Source: Nocardia goodfellowii (GTDB lineage Bacteria; Actinomycetota; Actinomycetes; Mycobacteriales; Mycobacteriaceae). From it: 64,000 nt of DNA. The translations under genes and the position numbers were made by a program. The stretch is taken from NCBI RefSeq assembly GCF_017875645.1, contig NZ_JAGGMR010000001.1, positions 6,262,001-6,326,000 of the forward strand, read 5' to 3'. Positions 29,025 to 37,738 of this stretch are shown here, one piece after another. Positions within the stretch are counted from its first letter, which is position 1; each line of letters starts with the position of its first letter. A model generated the notes under the pieces. It worked only from the letters and a program-made list of their open reading frames with translations. It had not been told where the DNA came from and ran no database searches.

Positions 29025-30959
29025 TCATACCGCGGTGACGAATCGCTTCGTGTAGATCCGGACCGAGCCGGTGCGCGTACTGGCCCAGAACACCCAGACG
29101 GTGGTGTCGGGCCCGGCCACGGCGAACGGCATCGTGTCGTCGAACCGGCTGCGGACCAGGTGACGCGGAGTCCCCCACTGCCCCATCTGATCTCGCCGCA
29201 TGGCCAGGAGGTCGCCCTCCAAGATCGGCCCCCGGCACCAGATCAGCCAGAAGGTGCCGTCCTCGGCGTCCTCCACAGCGCACGGCGCGCGGTCGGTGGA
29301 ATCCGCACCGCCCAACCCGGATACCGGTGTCTGCCAGGCGTTATTGATGAATTGGCTGGTGTTGATCCCATTCGCGTCTTGCCAGAACAGCCACGCGCCC
29401 CCGCCGCGCGGGCACAGCATGAACGGCGGTGAGGTCGCGCCGCCGGGCGGGCCGGCCACCTTCATCGGCGTGCCCTTCTCACCCGTGCCCGGCTTCACCC
29501 AGGTCGCCTGGATCCCTTGGCTGGTCACCATGACCGTCCAAATTCTGCCGGTGCTGTCGAGCGCGGCGTGGAAGTCGCGCAGAGGGGTGTCGAGGGCGGC
29601 CAGTTCGGTCGGCCCCTCCACCCAGTCGTCCGTGACCATGCTCCAGCGCCGGAAGTACCAGCGCTGGGTGACCTGAGCACCGGGCACCGTCTTGTGGAAG
29701 AAGACGGTCACCACCGCCCCGGCCGCGACGACGAACGGATTGTCCTCGGCCACACCGGGTGTCGCCGCGACGGGCAGTTCCGGTGCGGTTCCCAGCTCAC
29801 TGAACGGGGCCCGTTTGGCGTGCACGCCGGCACTGGACGTCGATTCGCTCTGATAGACCACGAACAGGGTCCCGTCGGGCAATTCGGCGACCGCGGGGTT
29901 GGCGTGTGCTACGCCGTCGGTCACCCGCAGGGCGTTCGCGAATCCACCGGCCACATCGTCCAGGCTCATGCGAGACGCGTAGACCTGTCTGTTGTTGCCG
30001 CGATCGCTCTCGAACACCGTGACCAGGCCCCGGCGGCTGTCCCGCAGCACCGCGCGGGCGAGGGTATCCACCGTGGTTGATCCGGGCGGCGGCGGCGCGA
30101 CCGGTTGGTCGGGCGTCATCGGCAATTGGCCGCGCAGCAGCGCGTTGATCGCGTCCCGCAGGCTGACCGGCGGCCGGTCGAATCCGGCGCGATAGTTCGA
30201 GGAGCTGGTGCCCAGCACGTCCTCGATCAGGGTGGCGGGCGGCAGTTGCAGCCGGCGATGGCGGCGATCGTCGACATCGGTGGCGCGCACGGTGCCGTCC
30301 CCGGCGCGCCTGGTGAGTACCGCCAGCAGCGAATAGGAATGCCCCGCAACGACATCAGGCTCGACGCCGTGTGGAGCGGTCTGTCCCGACCGGACCCGCA
30401 CCGCCCAGTCGCGGCGCACCCGCGCGCCGGTTTCCACACCCAATCCGGCGTGCAGCAGGCGCGTGTCGTCGTCGGCGGTGACGAAAGACTCCCACACGTC
30501 GAGGTAGATCGCCATCTTCCCGTCGTCGGTGGCGTTCGTCAATCGGCGCACCGGCGGCACCCCCAGTTGCTGCGCCAGGACCTGCGCGCCTGGGTGATCC
30601 TCGTGCAGTTTCTGGGCGGTGAACGCGATATCGGCCGCAATGGTGGCGTCGAGCCCGTCGACCAGAATGCGGCCCACGCCCCGCAGTCCGGCTTCGTCGG
30701 CGGGGATGTTCGCGTCCGCGGCGGTGCCGCCCGCGCCGATGGTGAAGTCGTCGACCGCGCCGGTGCCGGTGATATGGAATCCGTCGTTGCCGTCCGGCAC
30801 ACCGTCACCGACGAACCATTTCAGATAGGCGCGGAGCTCGAACTTGCGAATGTCGTCGAGTTCGTTCAGATCCACGTCGGCGATCGGAGCACCCTGCAGG
30901 ATACGGACATTGACGTACCGGGCCAGTGGATCGAAGGTGCTCGCGGAGATCTGGGTCAT
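29025..30959 (-). CDS. DUF6519-like tail protein with C-terminal beta-propeller-like region
   Basis: The protein has 644 residues. The start STFDPLARYVNVRILQGAPI then ADVDLNELDD resembles the DUF6519 domain seen in contractile-injection-system clusters (F-D-P-x-x-x-Y-x-x-V-x-x-Q-G-x-x-x-x-D-A-D-x-N-E). From about residue 310 on, repeated strands such as GLVTVFESDRGNNRQVYAS and TLFVVYQSESTSSAG suggest a sialidase-like beta-propeller. The combination suggests a baseplate-attached receptor- or glycan-binding protein. GGAAG lies upstream of the ATG, 18 bases from the preceding gene. Confidence 0.65.
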   Translation of the reverse strand: MTQISASTFDPLARYVNVRILQGAPIADVDLNELDDIRKFELRAYLKWFVGDGVPDGNDGFHITGTGAVDDFTIGAGGTAADANIPADEAGLRGVGRILVDGLDATIAADIAFTAQKLHEDHPGAQVLAQQLGVPPVRRLTNATDDGKMAIYLDVWESFVTADDDTRLLHAGLGVETGARVRRDWAVRVRSGQTAPHGVEPDVVAGHSYSLLAVLTRRAGDGTVRATDVDDRRHRRLQLPPATLIEDVLGTSSSNYRAGFDRPPVSLRDAINALLRGQLPMTPDQPVAPPPPGSTTVDTLARAVLRDSRRGLVTVFESDRGNNRQVYASRMSLDDVAGGFANALRVTDGVAHANPAVAELPDGTLFVVYQSESTSSAGVHAKRAPFSELGTAPELPVAATPGVAEDNPFVVAAGAVVTVFFHKTVPGAQVTQRWYFRRWSMVTDDWVEGPTELAALDTPLRDFHAALDSTGRIWTVMVTSQGIQATWVKPGTGEKGTPMKVAGPPGGATSPPFMLCPRGGGAWLFWQDANGINTSQFINNAWQTPVSGLGGADSTDRAPCAVEDAEDGTFWLIWCRGPILEGDLLAMRRDQMGQWGTPRHLVRSRFDDTMPFAVAGPDTTVWVFWASTRTGSVRIYTKRFVTAV

Positions 30960-30977
30960 GGTCTTCCTTCCGGGTGA

Positions 30978-33900
30978 TCAGCGGTCAGGGATACCGGCGA
31001 TGCGCACCTGCGCCGCCACGAATCCGGCCAGCAGCCGATCCAGGCGGCGGGCGTCCGCCGTGCCGACCGCGGTCCCGGTGTGGCCGGGGCCGACGTGGAT
31101 GGTCACAGTGCTCGGCAGATAGCGTTCGCCGGGCGCGGGGGCGTCGCCGCGGGGGCGCTGCGGCGTGTAGGCCAGCAGGTCGCCGAAGGTTCCGGCGGCG
31201 GTGTTGCGGGCGGTGTCGTCGATGTTCACGGTTCGGGTGCCCGCGTAGCGCCGCACCGAGATCTCCGGTGCTGCAGCCCCGGTGGCCTGGTTCGCGAGTG
31301 CGGCCGGTGCGACATTGCGGTCGCTGCGGAACAGCAGGGTCGGCGGCGCCGCATCCGGCAGCACCGCCGGATCGGTATCGGAGGCGGGTCCGGTGGTGAC
31401 CGCGACGGGCGCGGACACGATACCGGCGGCACTCACCTGCACCCGCCAGATACGTTCCCCGCCACCACGATCGGAGCGGAAGTACACCCGTATCGATCCG
31501 TCGGCCGCCGGGGCGAGAACGGGTTCGCGGTCCTGCGCGCCGACCGGAGTCAATGCGGTGACAGCCGACCACGTGGCGCCGCCGGCCGCCCGGCGGCGCA
31601 GGGTGAGCTGCCAGGTGCCACCGGTCGCGGTGCGGTGCCGGCGGGCGGCGGCCAGCAGCACCGTCGTTCCGGCCCGGGCCAAGTGCGGTTCACGTTCCCC
31701 CGCGGCGGAATCGGCGGCGAGTTCGAGTGCCGACCACGGCTCGGACAGGGCGACAACGCTGCCCGGCCCCACGTTCCTGGGCGACCAACGGCCGCCGCTC
31801 CCCCGGCCGAATGCCCCGTTGGCGGTGGCCACCCAGATCTCGTCGCCGGTGGCCACGATGGCGCGGCAATTCGGATCGGCGATCCCGGCCGCGCTGCCGT
31901 GCAGGATTCGCCGCCGCGCGTCCCGGATCTCCACGACACCCGCCCCGGTGGCCGCCCAGACGGTGCCGCCGTCAGCGGTGAGGTCGCGCACATCGGTGGC
32001 ACCGGGCGCGAGGTCGGTGAGGTCGTCGGCGACGAGATCGCCGCCGCTGATCCGCAGCACTCCGGTGGCGGTGGCCACCCACACCGCGCGGTCGGGGGCG
32101 ATCAGGATGCGCCGCACCTCCGGACGGTTCGCGGCCCGCAGCGTCGTCCAACGGTCCGCCCGGCGCACCGCGATCCCGGTCGGCGTTCCGGCCCACACGC
32201 TCCCGTCCAGGCCGACCGCGATGGCGCGAATATCGTCGGCGGGCAGGCCCTGTGCGGCGGTGAACGCGGTCCAGGCGCCCACCGGATCCCGACGGCTGAC
32301 GCCGCCCGCGGTGGCCACCCAGATGCTCCCGTCCGGGCTGATCGCGACGCCGCGCAGCGTATCGGAGACCAACCCGCCCGCGGTGGTGGCCTTGGTGAAG
32401 GTGGTGACCGCTCCGGCGGTGTTCCGGGCGGCAAGCCCGGCCGTGGTGGCGAACCAGGTGGTCCCCTCGACATCGGTGACCGCGTCCCGAATATCGTTGG
32501 CGGGCAGACCCTGCGCGGTGGTCAGTGTCGAAATTCCTTCCGGCGTAACGATATTCAGCCCGGTACGTGTCGAGACAAGCATCCGCCCGGTCCAGCGGGC
32601 CGTGATCAACCGCCAGCTCCCGGCGTCGTGGTGACTCCAGCACAGCCGTACCGCGCCATCGCCTTCCACCAGGGCGGCACAGTCGGCGCTGTGCCCGGCC
32701 GGTGCGGGCACCACCCGGCGCGGCGGGCCCCAGTCGACGGCGGCGTCCCAGCTTCCCCGCCCGATCGCCTCGCGATTCCCGAGGCCCAGTGCCCAGGCTC
32801 CGGTGGAAGCGGCCAGGTCGACGCGCAGGGTGGCCTCGGGTCCGGCCGCGACCGTCTCCAGGACGAGTCCGTGCAGATCGACGGCTCGCAGGCCGGCCAG
32901 CTGGGCGTTCATGGCCGCCGCCACCTCGGCGGCGGTCGCCGCGGCGGGATTCGCGTAGTCCTGGGCGCGCACGGTGAAGCGCTGCGCCGCAACCGATCCG
33001 GTGAACGTCACGGTCGCGCCGGGGACCAGTCGGAACGGTGCGGGCAGTTCCGCGCGCAGTCGCGCCGGAATCGGCGGCTCGGGGACACCGATCCGGAAGT
33101 ACGGCATCGAGTGGTCGGTCGCCGGATCCGAGATCCACGCGCACCACAGGCGTCCACCCGGCAGCGCCACCAGTGCCGGATCGGATTCGGGCCGGCTCGC
33201 GGTGCCGGTCTCGAAGCCGTCGCCGCCGATCGGCCGCGCGTCGTACCAGCGCTCGCTCCGGCGCGCGAGCACCCGGAGATGCGCTGCCGGCGCGTCGGCG
33301 GCGCAGGTGGTCGCGTAGGCGACCCAGTGCACCCCGGTGCCGTCGAGCGCGGTGGCCAGGCGTCCCCGCGGCGCGCCGTCCAGGGTGAACAGCGAGGCGG
33401 CGGCGGCCGAGACCGCCACCCGCGCTTCGGCCGTCGTGCGCACCGAGGCGATGCGGAGCTTGCCGCCGACGACGTTCGCGCTGACCCCGGGCACCCCGCG
33501 TGCGACGACCGCGGCCATCTCGGCGGCGGTAGCGGCGCCGATCCGGGCGAAATCGGCGGCGGACAATCGCAGCACCACCGGCGGAGCACCGTCGACGGCC
33601 ACCCGCAGCCGCATCCCCTCGGCCAGTGCGTAGGGCCCGGCGGCCGCGGTGACCTGGGTACCGGTCGCGCCGGCCAGTCCGAGCGGCACGGCCGCGTCGG
33701 CGCTGCCGGTCCAGCTGCCGTCGGCGCGTTCGACAGCGGCGTGCGGATTGCGCTGCGGCGGGCTGTTGGTGTGTGCGAGTTGCTGCGCCGCTTCGCTGAT
33801 ACGCGCGGTCCAGCCGGTGTAGTGAGTGACCAGCTCGGCGATGCCCGCGATGGTGCCCGCCGTCCGGTAACGCTGTGGCGCGGCGGCGATCTCGCCCCGC

Positions 33901-34697
33901 AGCCGGGCGACCTCGCCGCGCACACCGGCGATATCGTCGCCGCCGGGTTCCCAGCCGATCCACTGCGCCAGCAGCGGAAGGTATTTCGCGTCGGTCCGCG
34001 CGGTGTCGCGCAGTCCGCGCAGGCCGTCCGCGCCGCCGCGCAGCGCCCCGACCGCCATCCCGAAGACATCGACCAGGCGCTGGAGCTGACCGCCCGCCGC
34101 ACCGGCCTCCGGGAACCAGCCGGTCCCTTCGTCCACGGGCCGTGTGACGGTGTCGCCGCGGCGATACACCTCCGGAATCGCCTCGTACAGGGTGCGGTGG
34201 TAGTGGTACACGCCCCCGGGAGTCGCGCTGACCCGCAGGACTTCCGGTGGGGCCGCAGCGGATTCGAGCCGGTAGTAGCAGGTGCGGCCGGGTTCGAGGG
34301 GTGCCGCCGTCCCCGCGTCCAGCAGTTCGACCTCCTGGCGCACCAGACTGTGATCGGCGCGCGTGAAGGTATATATGGTGCGGCGCAGCACTTCCCGCAT
34401 CCGCGCGCCGTCCGGCCGGGCGACGCTGATCGTTTCGGTGGTCCGGCGCAAGCCCTCGACCAGGTCCACCGCGCCGGGGAGCCGGCGCACCGCCACCTCG
34501 GCGCTCTCCGGCGGCGGAAACGCCGCGCTGTCGTACACCAGATACGGTGCGGCGGCGGCCGGGAAATCGAAGTCGCGCGCCTTCCGGTGCACCGAGACCC
34601 GGGCGAGCCCGCCGTTCGCATCGGGAACCACGGTCCACGACAGCAGGATTCGCCGCCCGATCAGATCGGCGGACGCGTCGAAGCCCACGGTGGTCAT
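30978..34697 (-). CDS. Giant tail protein: phage gpI-like domain plus regulator-type propeller repeats
   Basis: The protein has 1239 residues. Residues 165-300 resemble the phage P2 gpI / tail protein I region, with YEAIPEVYRRGD, LLAQWIGWEPGG and TAGTIAGIAELVTHYTGW. Residues about 705-965 contain several 40-residue blade repeats of the two-component-regulator propeller type, e.g. GLPANDIRDAVTDVEGTTWF and GLPADDIRAIAVGLDGSVWA. Beta-rich linkers and a C-terminal beta domain surround these. gpI proteins attach fibres to the baseplate, so the fused propeller is probably a built-in receptor-binding or display module. Its start overlaps the gpJ stop by 4 bases. Confidence 0.75.
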   Translation of the reverse strand: MTTVGFDASADLIGRRILLSWTVVPDANGGLARVSVHRKARDFDFPAAAAPYLVYDSAAFPPPESAEVAVRRLPGAVDLVEGLRRTTETISVARPDGARMREVLRRTIYTFTRADHSLVRQEVELLDAGTAAPLEPGRTCYYRLESAAAPPEVLRVSATPGGVYHYHRTLYEAIPEVYRRGDTVTRPVDEGTGWFPEAGAAGGQLQRLVDVFGMAVGALRGGADGLRGLRDTARTDAKYLPLLAQWIGWEPGGDDIAGVRGEVARLRGEIAAAPQRYRTAGTIAGIAELVTHYTGWTARISEAAQQLAHTNSPPQRNPHAAVERADGSWTGSADAAVPLGLAGATGTQVTAAAGPYALAEGMRLRVAVDGAPPVVLRLSAADFARIGAATAAEMAAVVARGVPGVSANVVGGKLRIASVRTTAEARVAVSAAAASLFTLDGAPRGRLATALDGTGVHWVAYATTCAADAPAAHLRVLARRSERWYDARPIGGDGFETGTASRPESDPALVALPGGRLWCAWISDPATDHSMPYFRIGVPEPPIPARLRAELPAPFRLVPGATVTFTGSVAAQRFTVRAQDYANPAAATAAEVAAAMNAQLAGLRAVDLHGLVLETVAAGPEATLRVDLAASTGAWALGLGNREAIGRGSWDAAVDWGPPRRVVPAPAGHSADCAALVEGDGAVRLCWSHHDAGSWRLITARWTGRMLVSTRTGLNIVTPEGISTLTTAQGLPANDIRDAVTDVEGTTWFATTAGLAARNTAGAVTTFTKATTAGGLVSDTLRGVAISPDGSIWVATAGGVSRRDPVGAWTAFTAAQGLPADDIRAIAVGLDGSVWAGTPTGIAVRRADRWTTLRAANRPEVRRILIAPDRAVWVATATGVLRISGGDLVADDLTDLAPGATDVRDLTADGGTVWAATGAGVVEIRDARRRILHGSAAGIADPNCRAIVATGDEIWVATANGAFGRGSGGRWSPRNVGPGSVVALSEPWSALELAADSAAGEREPHLARAGTTVLLAAARRHRTATGGTWQLTLRRRAAGGATWSAVTALTPVGAQDREPVLAPAADGSIRVYFRSDRGGGERIWRVQVSAAGIVSAPVAVTTGPASDTDPAVLPDAAPPTLLFRSDRNVAPAALANQATGAAAPEISVRRYAGTRTVNIDDTARNTAAGTFGDLLAYTPQRPRGDAPAPGERYLPSTVTIHVGPGHTGTAVGTADARRLDRLLAGFVAAQVRIAGIPDR

Positions 34698-36256
34698 GGC
34701 CGTGCCTCCCGGATGTCCAGGGTGCCGAGCACCGGGATCTCGAATTCGCCCGCCTCGACGCGGCCCCCGGGCGCGATATCCGCGGACACGGCATCGCGCA
34801 CGAAGACCGGCAATCCCTCGAGCGCAGGCAGGCCCGCCGCGGCCAGCGCCGCCTCGACATCGGGCGCGGGCCGATCGGCGCGACGGAACCGGTCGACGGT
34901 CGCACCGAGGACACCCGGCACCGATTCCACGACCGCGTACACCTCGCTGAGATAGATCGTCTGTCCGAAGTCCCGGTCCGCGAACGACAGCAGTCGCGCG
35001 ACGGCCGAACCCACCGCGGCGGGCACCGTACTCGGCGCGGCGCGTTTGTCCACGACCACCGAGACGGTGATGTCGATCGGTGCCGGCCGCGCGCCGAACA
35101 CCGAGACCAGCGTGGTCGCCGACCGCTTGTCCTCGAAGTAGGCGATCAGGTGATCGCGCAAGGAATCGGGCAGCGGGGTGAGCCGGTCACCGGCGGGCGC
35201 GACATACAGATCGACCCGGTTCCAGGAGCGACTGTGCACCCGCACCTTGGCGACAGCGCCCGCGCGCCGGGCGAGCGCCGCGTAGTCCGCCGCGGTGACC
35301 GCCCGCTGCATGGAGCGGAACAACTCCGGAGCCGTGCGAATCGCGCTCTGCACCGATTCCGCATCGCTGCCACCGGCCGCCGGATCCGGATTGGTCACCG
35401 TGGCCAGTGCCGTGATCGGCGCCACCGCCTCGGTGATCGCCCCGGCGGCGACATTGCCGCGCGCCCCGACGCACACCCGGTAGCCGGCGCGAATATTGTT
35501 CAGGGCGACCGGCGGCCGACGGGCGCCGAACACCACCTGCGGCGTTTCGGTCGCGTCGACCACGAGCCGATATTCCCGGGCCACCGAATCCGGTGTTCGC
35601 GCCGCTGCGGCCGTCCGCTCCCAGAGTACCCAGCCCGCGCCCTCGTTCACCTCGACCCGCACCGAGTCCAGGTCGATCTCGCGGTCCGGCAGCGCGACCA
35701 TCTGGTCCGGCACGTCGCCGCCGGAGCCGATGACCACCGGCGCCACCACCCGGCCCTGGGTGACCGGCAACCGGTCGTAGTGCACCAGCGGCGCGAAGGG
35801 ATCCGCGCGGACCTGGCTCGAGCGCAGATCGAGCGCCAGATCCGGCCCCAGGTAACGGAATTCGATCGCGCCCTCGGCCGCCACCTGGGCGCGGAAGCGA
35901 GTGCCGGTGGCCACCGTGACCCGGTCCGGGTCCGCGGGGGCGACCGGCGCCCGGAAACTCAGCCGCAGATCGGCGCGGGCGGGCGTGGACAGCGCGAATT
36001 CGTAGCCGATCAGCCGCAGCAGGTCCACCAGGCCGGCCCGCTCGGTCGCCGTGGACGGGAACAGCTCGCTGGCGATCCGATCCTGGTAGTAGGCGACGAT
36101 ATCGCCGCAGTAGGCGAACAGATCGATGAACACCATGATCAGATCGGACGGTGAGCGATCGGTCCACTCGGGCAGCCGCTGCGCGGCCAGGCGCAGCAGC
36201 GCGGCCCGCAGGGACGCGTAGTCCTTGTCGGTGTAGTCGATCGCGGGCGTGCCCAT
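34694..36256 (-). CDS. Baseplate J-like wedge protein
   Basis: The protein has 520 residues from the ATG at 36256 (GAGG 6 bases upstream; a GTG at 36268 is a possible earlier start). IDYTDKDYASLRAALLRLA and SDLIMVFIDLFAYCGDIVAY then QDRIASE are the hallmark N-terminus of gpJ/Afp11-type baseplate proteins. The C-terminal region has the YLSEVYAVVESVPGVLGAT pattern. Known role: wedge component linking gp25, the hub and tail-fibre proteins. Confidence 0.85.
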   Translation of the reverse strand: MGTPAIDYTDKDYASLRAALLRLAAQRLPEWTDRSPSDLIMVFIDLFAYCGDIVAYYQDRIASELFPSTATERAGLVDLLRLIGYEFALSTPARADLRLSFRAPVAPADPDRVTVATGTRFRAQVAAEGAIEFRYLGPDLALDLRSSQVRADPFAPLVHYDRLPVTQGRVVAPVVIGSGGDVPDQMVALPDREIDLDSVRVEVNEGAGWVLWERTAAAARTPDSVAREYRLVVDATETPQVVFGARRPPVALNNIRAGYRVCVGARGNVAAGAITEAVAPITALATVTNPDPAAGGSDAESVQSAIRTAPELFRSMQRAVTAADYAALARRAGAVAKVRVHSRSWNRVDLYVAPAGDRLTPLPDSLRDHLIAYFEDKRSATTLVSVFGARPAPIDITVSVVVDKRAAPSTVPAAVGSAVARLLSFADRDFGQTIYLSEVYAVVESVPGVLGATVDRFRRADRPAPDVEAALAAAGLPALEGLPVFVRDAVSADIAPGGRVEAGEFEIPVLGTLDIREARP

Positions 36257-36268
36257 CGGATGCCTCAC

Positions 36269-36634
36269 TCAGGCCAGAGGAATGATCGCCAGACCCGACG
36301 CCGGCGCGTCGGCATGGAGGTACCGCAGCGCCAGCTCGACCGTGTCCCCGTGTCGCCGGACCTGCGCGCTGGTGACGACAACCCTTGTCTCCCAGCAGAT
36401 CACGGCTTCCTCGGCCTGGCGGCGGAGCAGGTCCGCGGTGACGTCGTCGTCGGGTTCGTGCGCCAGCGCGGCGACATTGGACCCGAATTCGCGCAGCATC
36501 GGACGTTCGCCCAGCCGGGTGCCGAGCAGCAGCATCAGATCCTCGCGGATCTTCTCGGTGCCCGTGCTCCAGGCCGCCGACCCGGTGCCCGGGTCGATAC
36601 GGAACGGGATGGACGGGCCTCTCGGTTCGGTCAT
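36269..36634 (-). CDS. GPW/gp25-family baseplate protein
   Basis: The protein has 121 residues. TEKIREDLMLLLGTRLGERP then MLREFGSNV is the classic gp25 motif (I-x-x-x-L-x-x-x-L-x-T-x-x-G-E-R-x-x-x-x-x-F-G). GAGGAG precedes the ATG. It is the wedge protein that sits at the sheath-baseplate junction and primes sheath contraction in this family. Confidence 0.9.
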   Translation of the reverse strand: MTEPRGPSIPFRIDPGTGSAAWSTGTEKIREDLMLLLGTRLGERPMLREFGSNVAALAHEPDDDVTADLLRRQAEEAVICWETRVVVTSAQVRRHGDTVELALRYLHADAPASGLAIIPLA

Positions 36635-36650
36635 GATCGCTCCTCGATGA

Positions 36651-37010
36651 TCAATCCAGCGGGCACGGCGGTAGTGCCGGTGGTCGCGGCAGTGCGGGCA
36701 GGTCCGGTAGCGCGGGCAATCCGGGCACGGCGGGCAGTGGAACGGCCACCGACGGCAACGGCGGCAATGCGATTCCGGGCAGGTCGGGCAGTTCCAGATC
36801 CGGCAGGGCGGGCAGGTCCGGCGGGGTGGGCAGGCCGGGCACGGCGGGCACCGGTACGGCCACCGCCGGCAACGGCGGCAACGCGATTCCCGGTAGCTCC
36901 GGCAGCCTCGGCACCGGGACATCGGGGAGATCCGGCGGCACGGGCAGGCCGGGCATCGCCGGAATCGGCACCGAGATCGCCGGGAAGGGCGCGAACGCGC
37001 ACTTGCTCAT
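36651..37010 (-). CDS. Proline-repeat protein in the spike-tip (PAAR) position
   Basis: The protein has 119 residues and about one third are prolines. It starts MSKCAFAPFP and ends PPCPLD, with one Cys near each end. A 38-residue unit (LPGIALPPLP, AVPGLP, PDLPALP) occurs twice, with a degenerate third copy before it. It lies between gpV and gp25, where Afp/PVC-type clusters carry the PAAR spike tip, and overlaps gpV by 4 bases. I infer a non-canonical spike-tip or spike-extension protein. The family is not recognised. Confidence 0.65.
   Translation of the reverse strand: MSKCAFAPFPAISVPIPAMPGLPVPPDLPDVPVPRLPELPGIALPPLPAVAVPVPAVPGLPTPPDLPALPDLELPDLPGIALPPLPSVAVPLPAVPGLPALPDLPALPRPPALPPCPLD
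36660..36960. repeat. 114-bp tandem repeat inside the proline-rich gene
   Basis: The duplicated 38-residue protein unit corresponds to a 114-bp tandem DNA repeat with small variations. Blocks such as GGCAACGGCGGCAA recur in it. Copy number could vary between strains. Confidence 0.5.
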
Positions 37011-37729
37011 TTCACGACCACCGAACTGCTCAGGTGCACACCGGGGACCAGCTTGGGCAGCACCGCCAGCTGCGGCGACGGCCCGCCCGGCGGGTGGACA
37101 TGGCTGACCAGCAGCGTCCACAGCGCCTCCATGCCGCTGCCGAGCACGGCGGTATCGGTGGCGCCCGCGCCCAGGGCCACCGTGGTCGCCTCCAGCACGA
37201 CCTTCGCCGCCCGGATGTGCACCGTGTCGCCGGTGACGTTCACGACCGCGCCCTCGGCGTTGATCACGCCGATTCCCTTGTCCCCCATCGCGAGAAAGTT
37301 GCCGTGCCCCTCGGCCAGCGTCGCCGATTCGCCGGCCGCGTCCAGGTGCAGATACGACCCCGCCGGACTCGACAGCAGCACGCCGCCCTTCTCGTCGATC
37401 GAGATCAGTCCGTCACCGGTGTGCTTGATCAGCACGGTGTCGGCCGAAACCTTCGCCTGCGCATCGGGATTCAGCACGACCGCGGTCCACAGCGGCGATT
37501 CGGGATCGCCGGCTTCGAATTCCACGAAGACGCCCGCACCCACCGGCGGCGCCATGTATGTGCCGTACGGCAGGCACGCTTCCGCGCTCACCCGGACCCC
37601 GGTCCCGAACACATCGGGCACCTCGACCTCCAGCATCCCCCGCTGTTCGGCATCGGCATTCGCCAGTACGGTGGCGCGGTACTTGCCGTAGTAGCGTCCG
37701 ACGTGGCGGCTGCTCTCCTCGATCAGCAT
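37007..37729 (-). CDS. Baseplate assembly protein V / gp5-VgrG-like spike
   Basis: The protein has 240 residues. YYGKYRATVLANADAEQRGM and LEVEVPDVFG are followed by PYGTYMAPPVGAGVFVEFEA, the OB-fold signature of gpV/gp5 spikes. Regular short beta strands up to about residue 190 form the needle part. It builds the central membrane-piercing spike on the hub protein upstream. It overlaps the next gene in ATGA. Confidence 0.85.
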   Translation of the reverse strand: MLIEESSRHVGRYYGKYRATVLANADAEQRGMLEVEVPDVFGTGVRVSAEACLPYGTYMAPPVGAGVFVEFEAGDPESPLWTAVVLNPDAQAKVSADTVLIKHTGDGLISIDEKGGVLLSSPAGSYLHLDAAGESATLAEGHGNFLAMGDKGIGVINAEGAVVNVTGDTVHIRAAKVVLEATTVALGAGATDTAVLGSGMEALWTLLVSHVHPPGGPSPQLAVLPKLVPGVHLSSSVVVK

Positions 37730-37738
37730 CGCGATCTC

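Noticed and set aside
31080..34955. Very long plus-strand open frame opposite the gpI-propeller gene
   Set aside because: It is a high-GC shadow frame. The minus strand has clear tail-protein motifs and operon spacing; this frame has none.
36826..37107. Plus-strand glycine-rich frame resembling a PE-PGRS protein
   Set aside because: It is the antisense image of the proline-rich spike-tip-position gene; proline codons read as glycine codons on the other strand.
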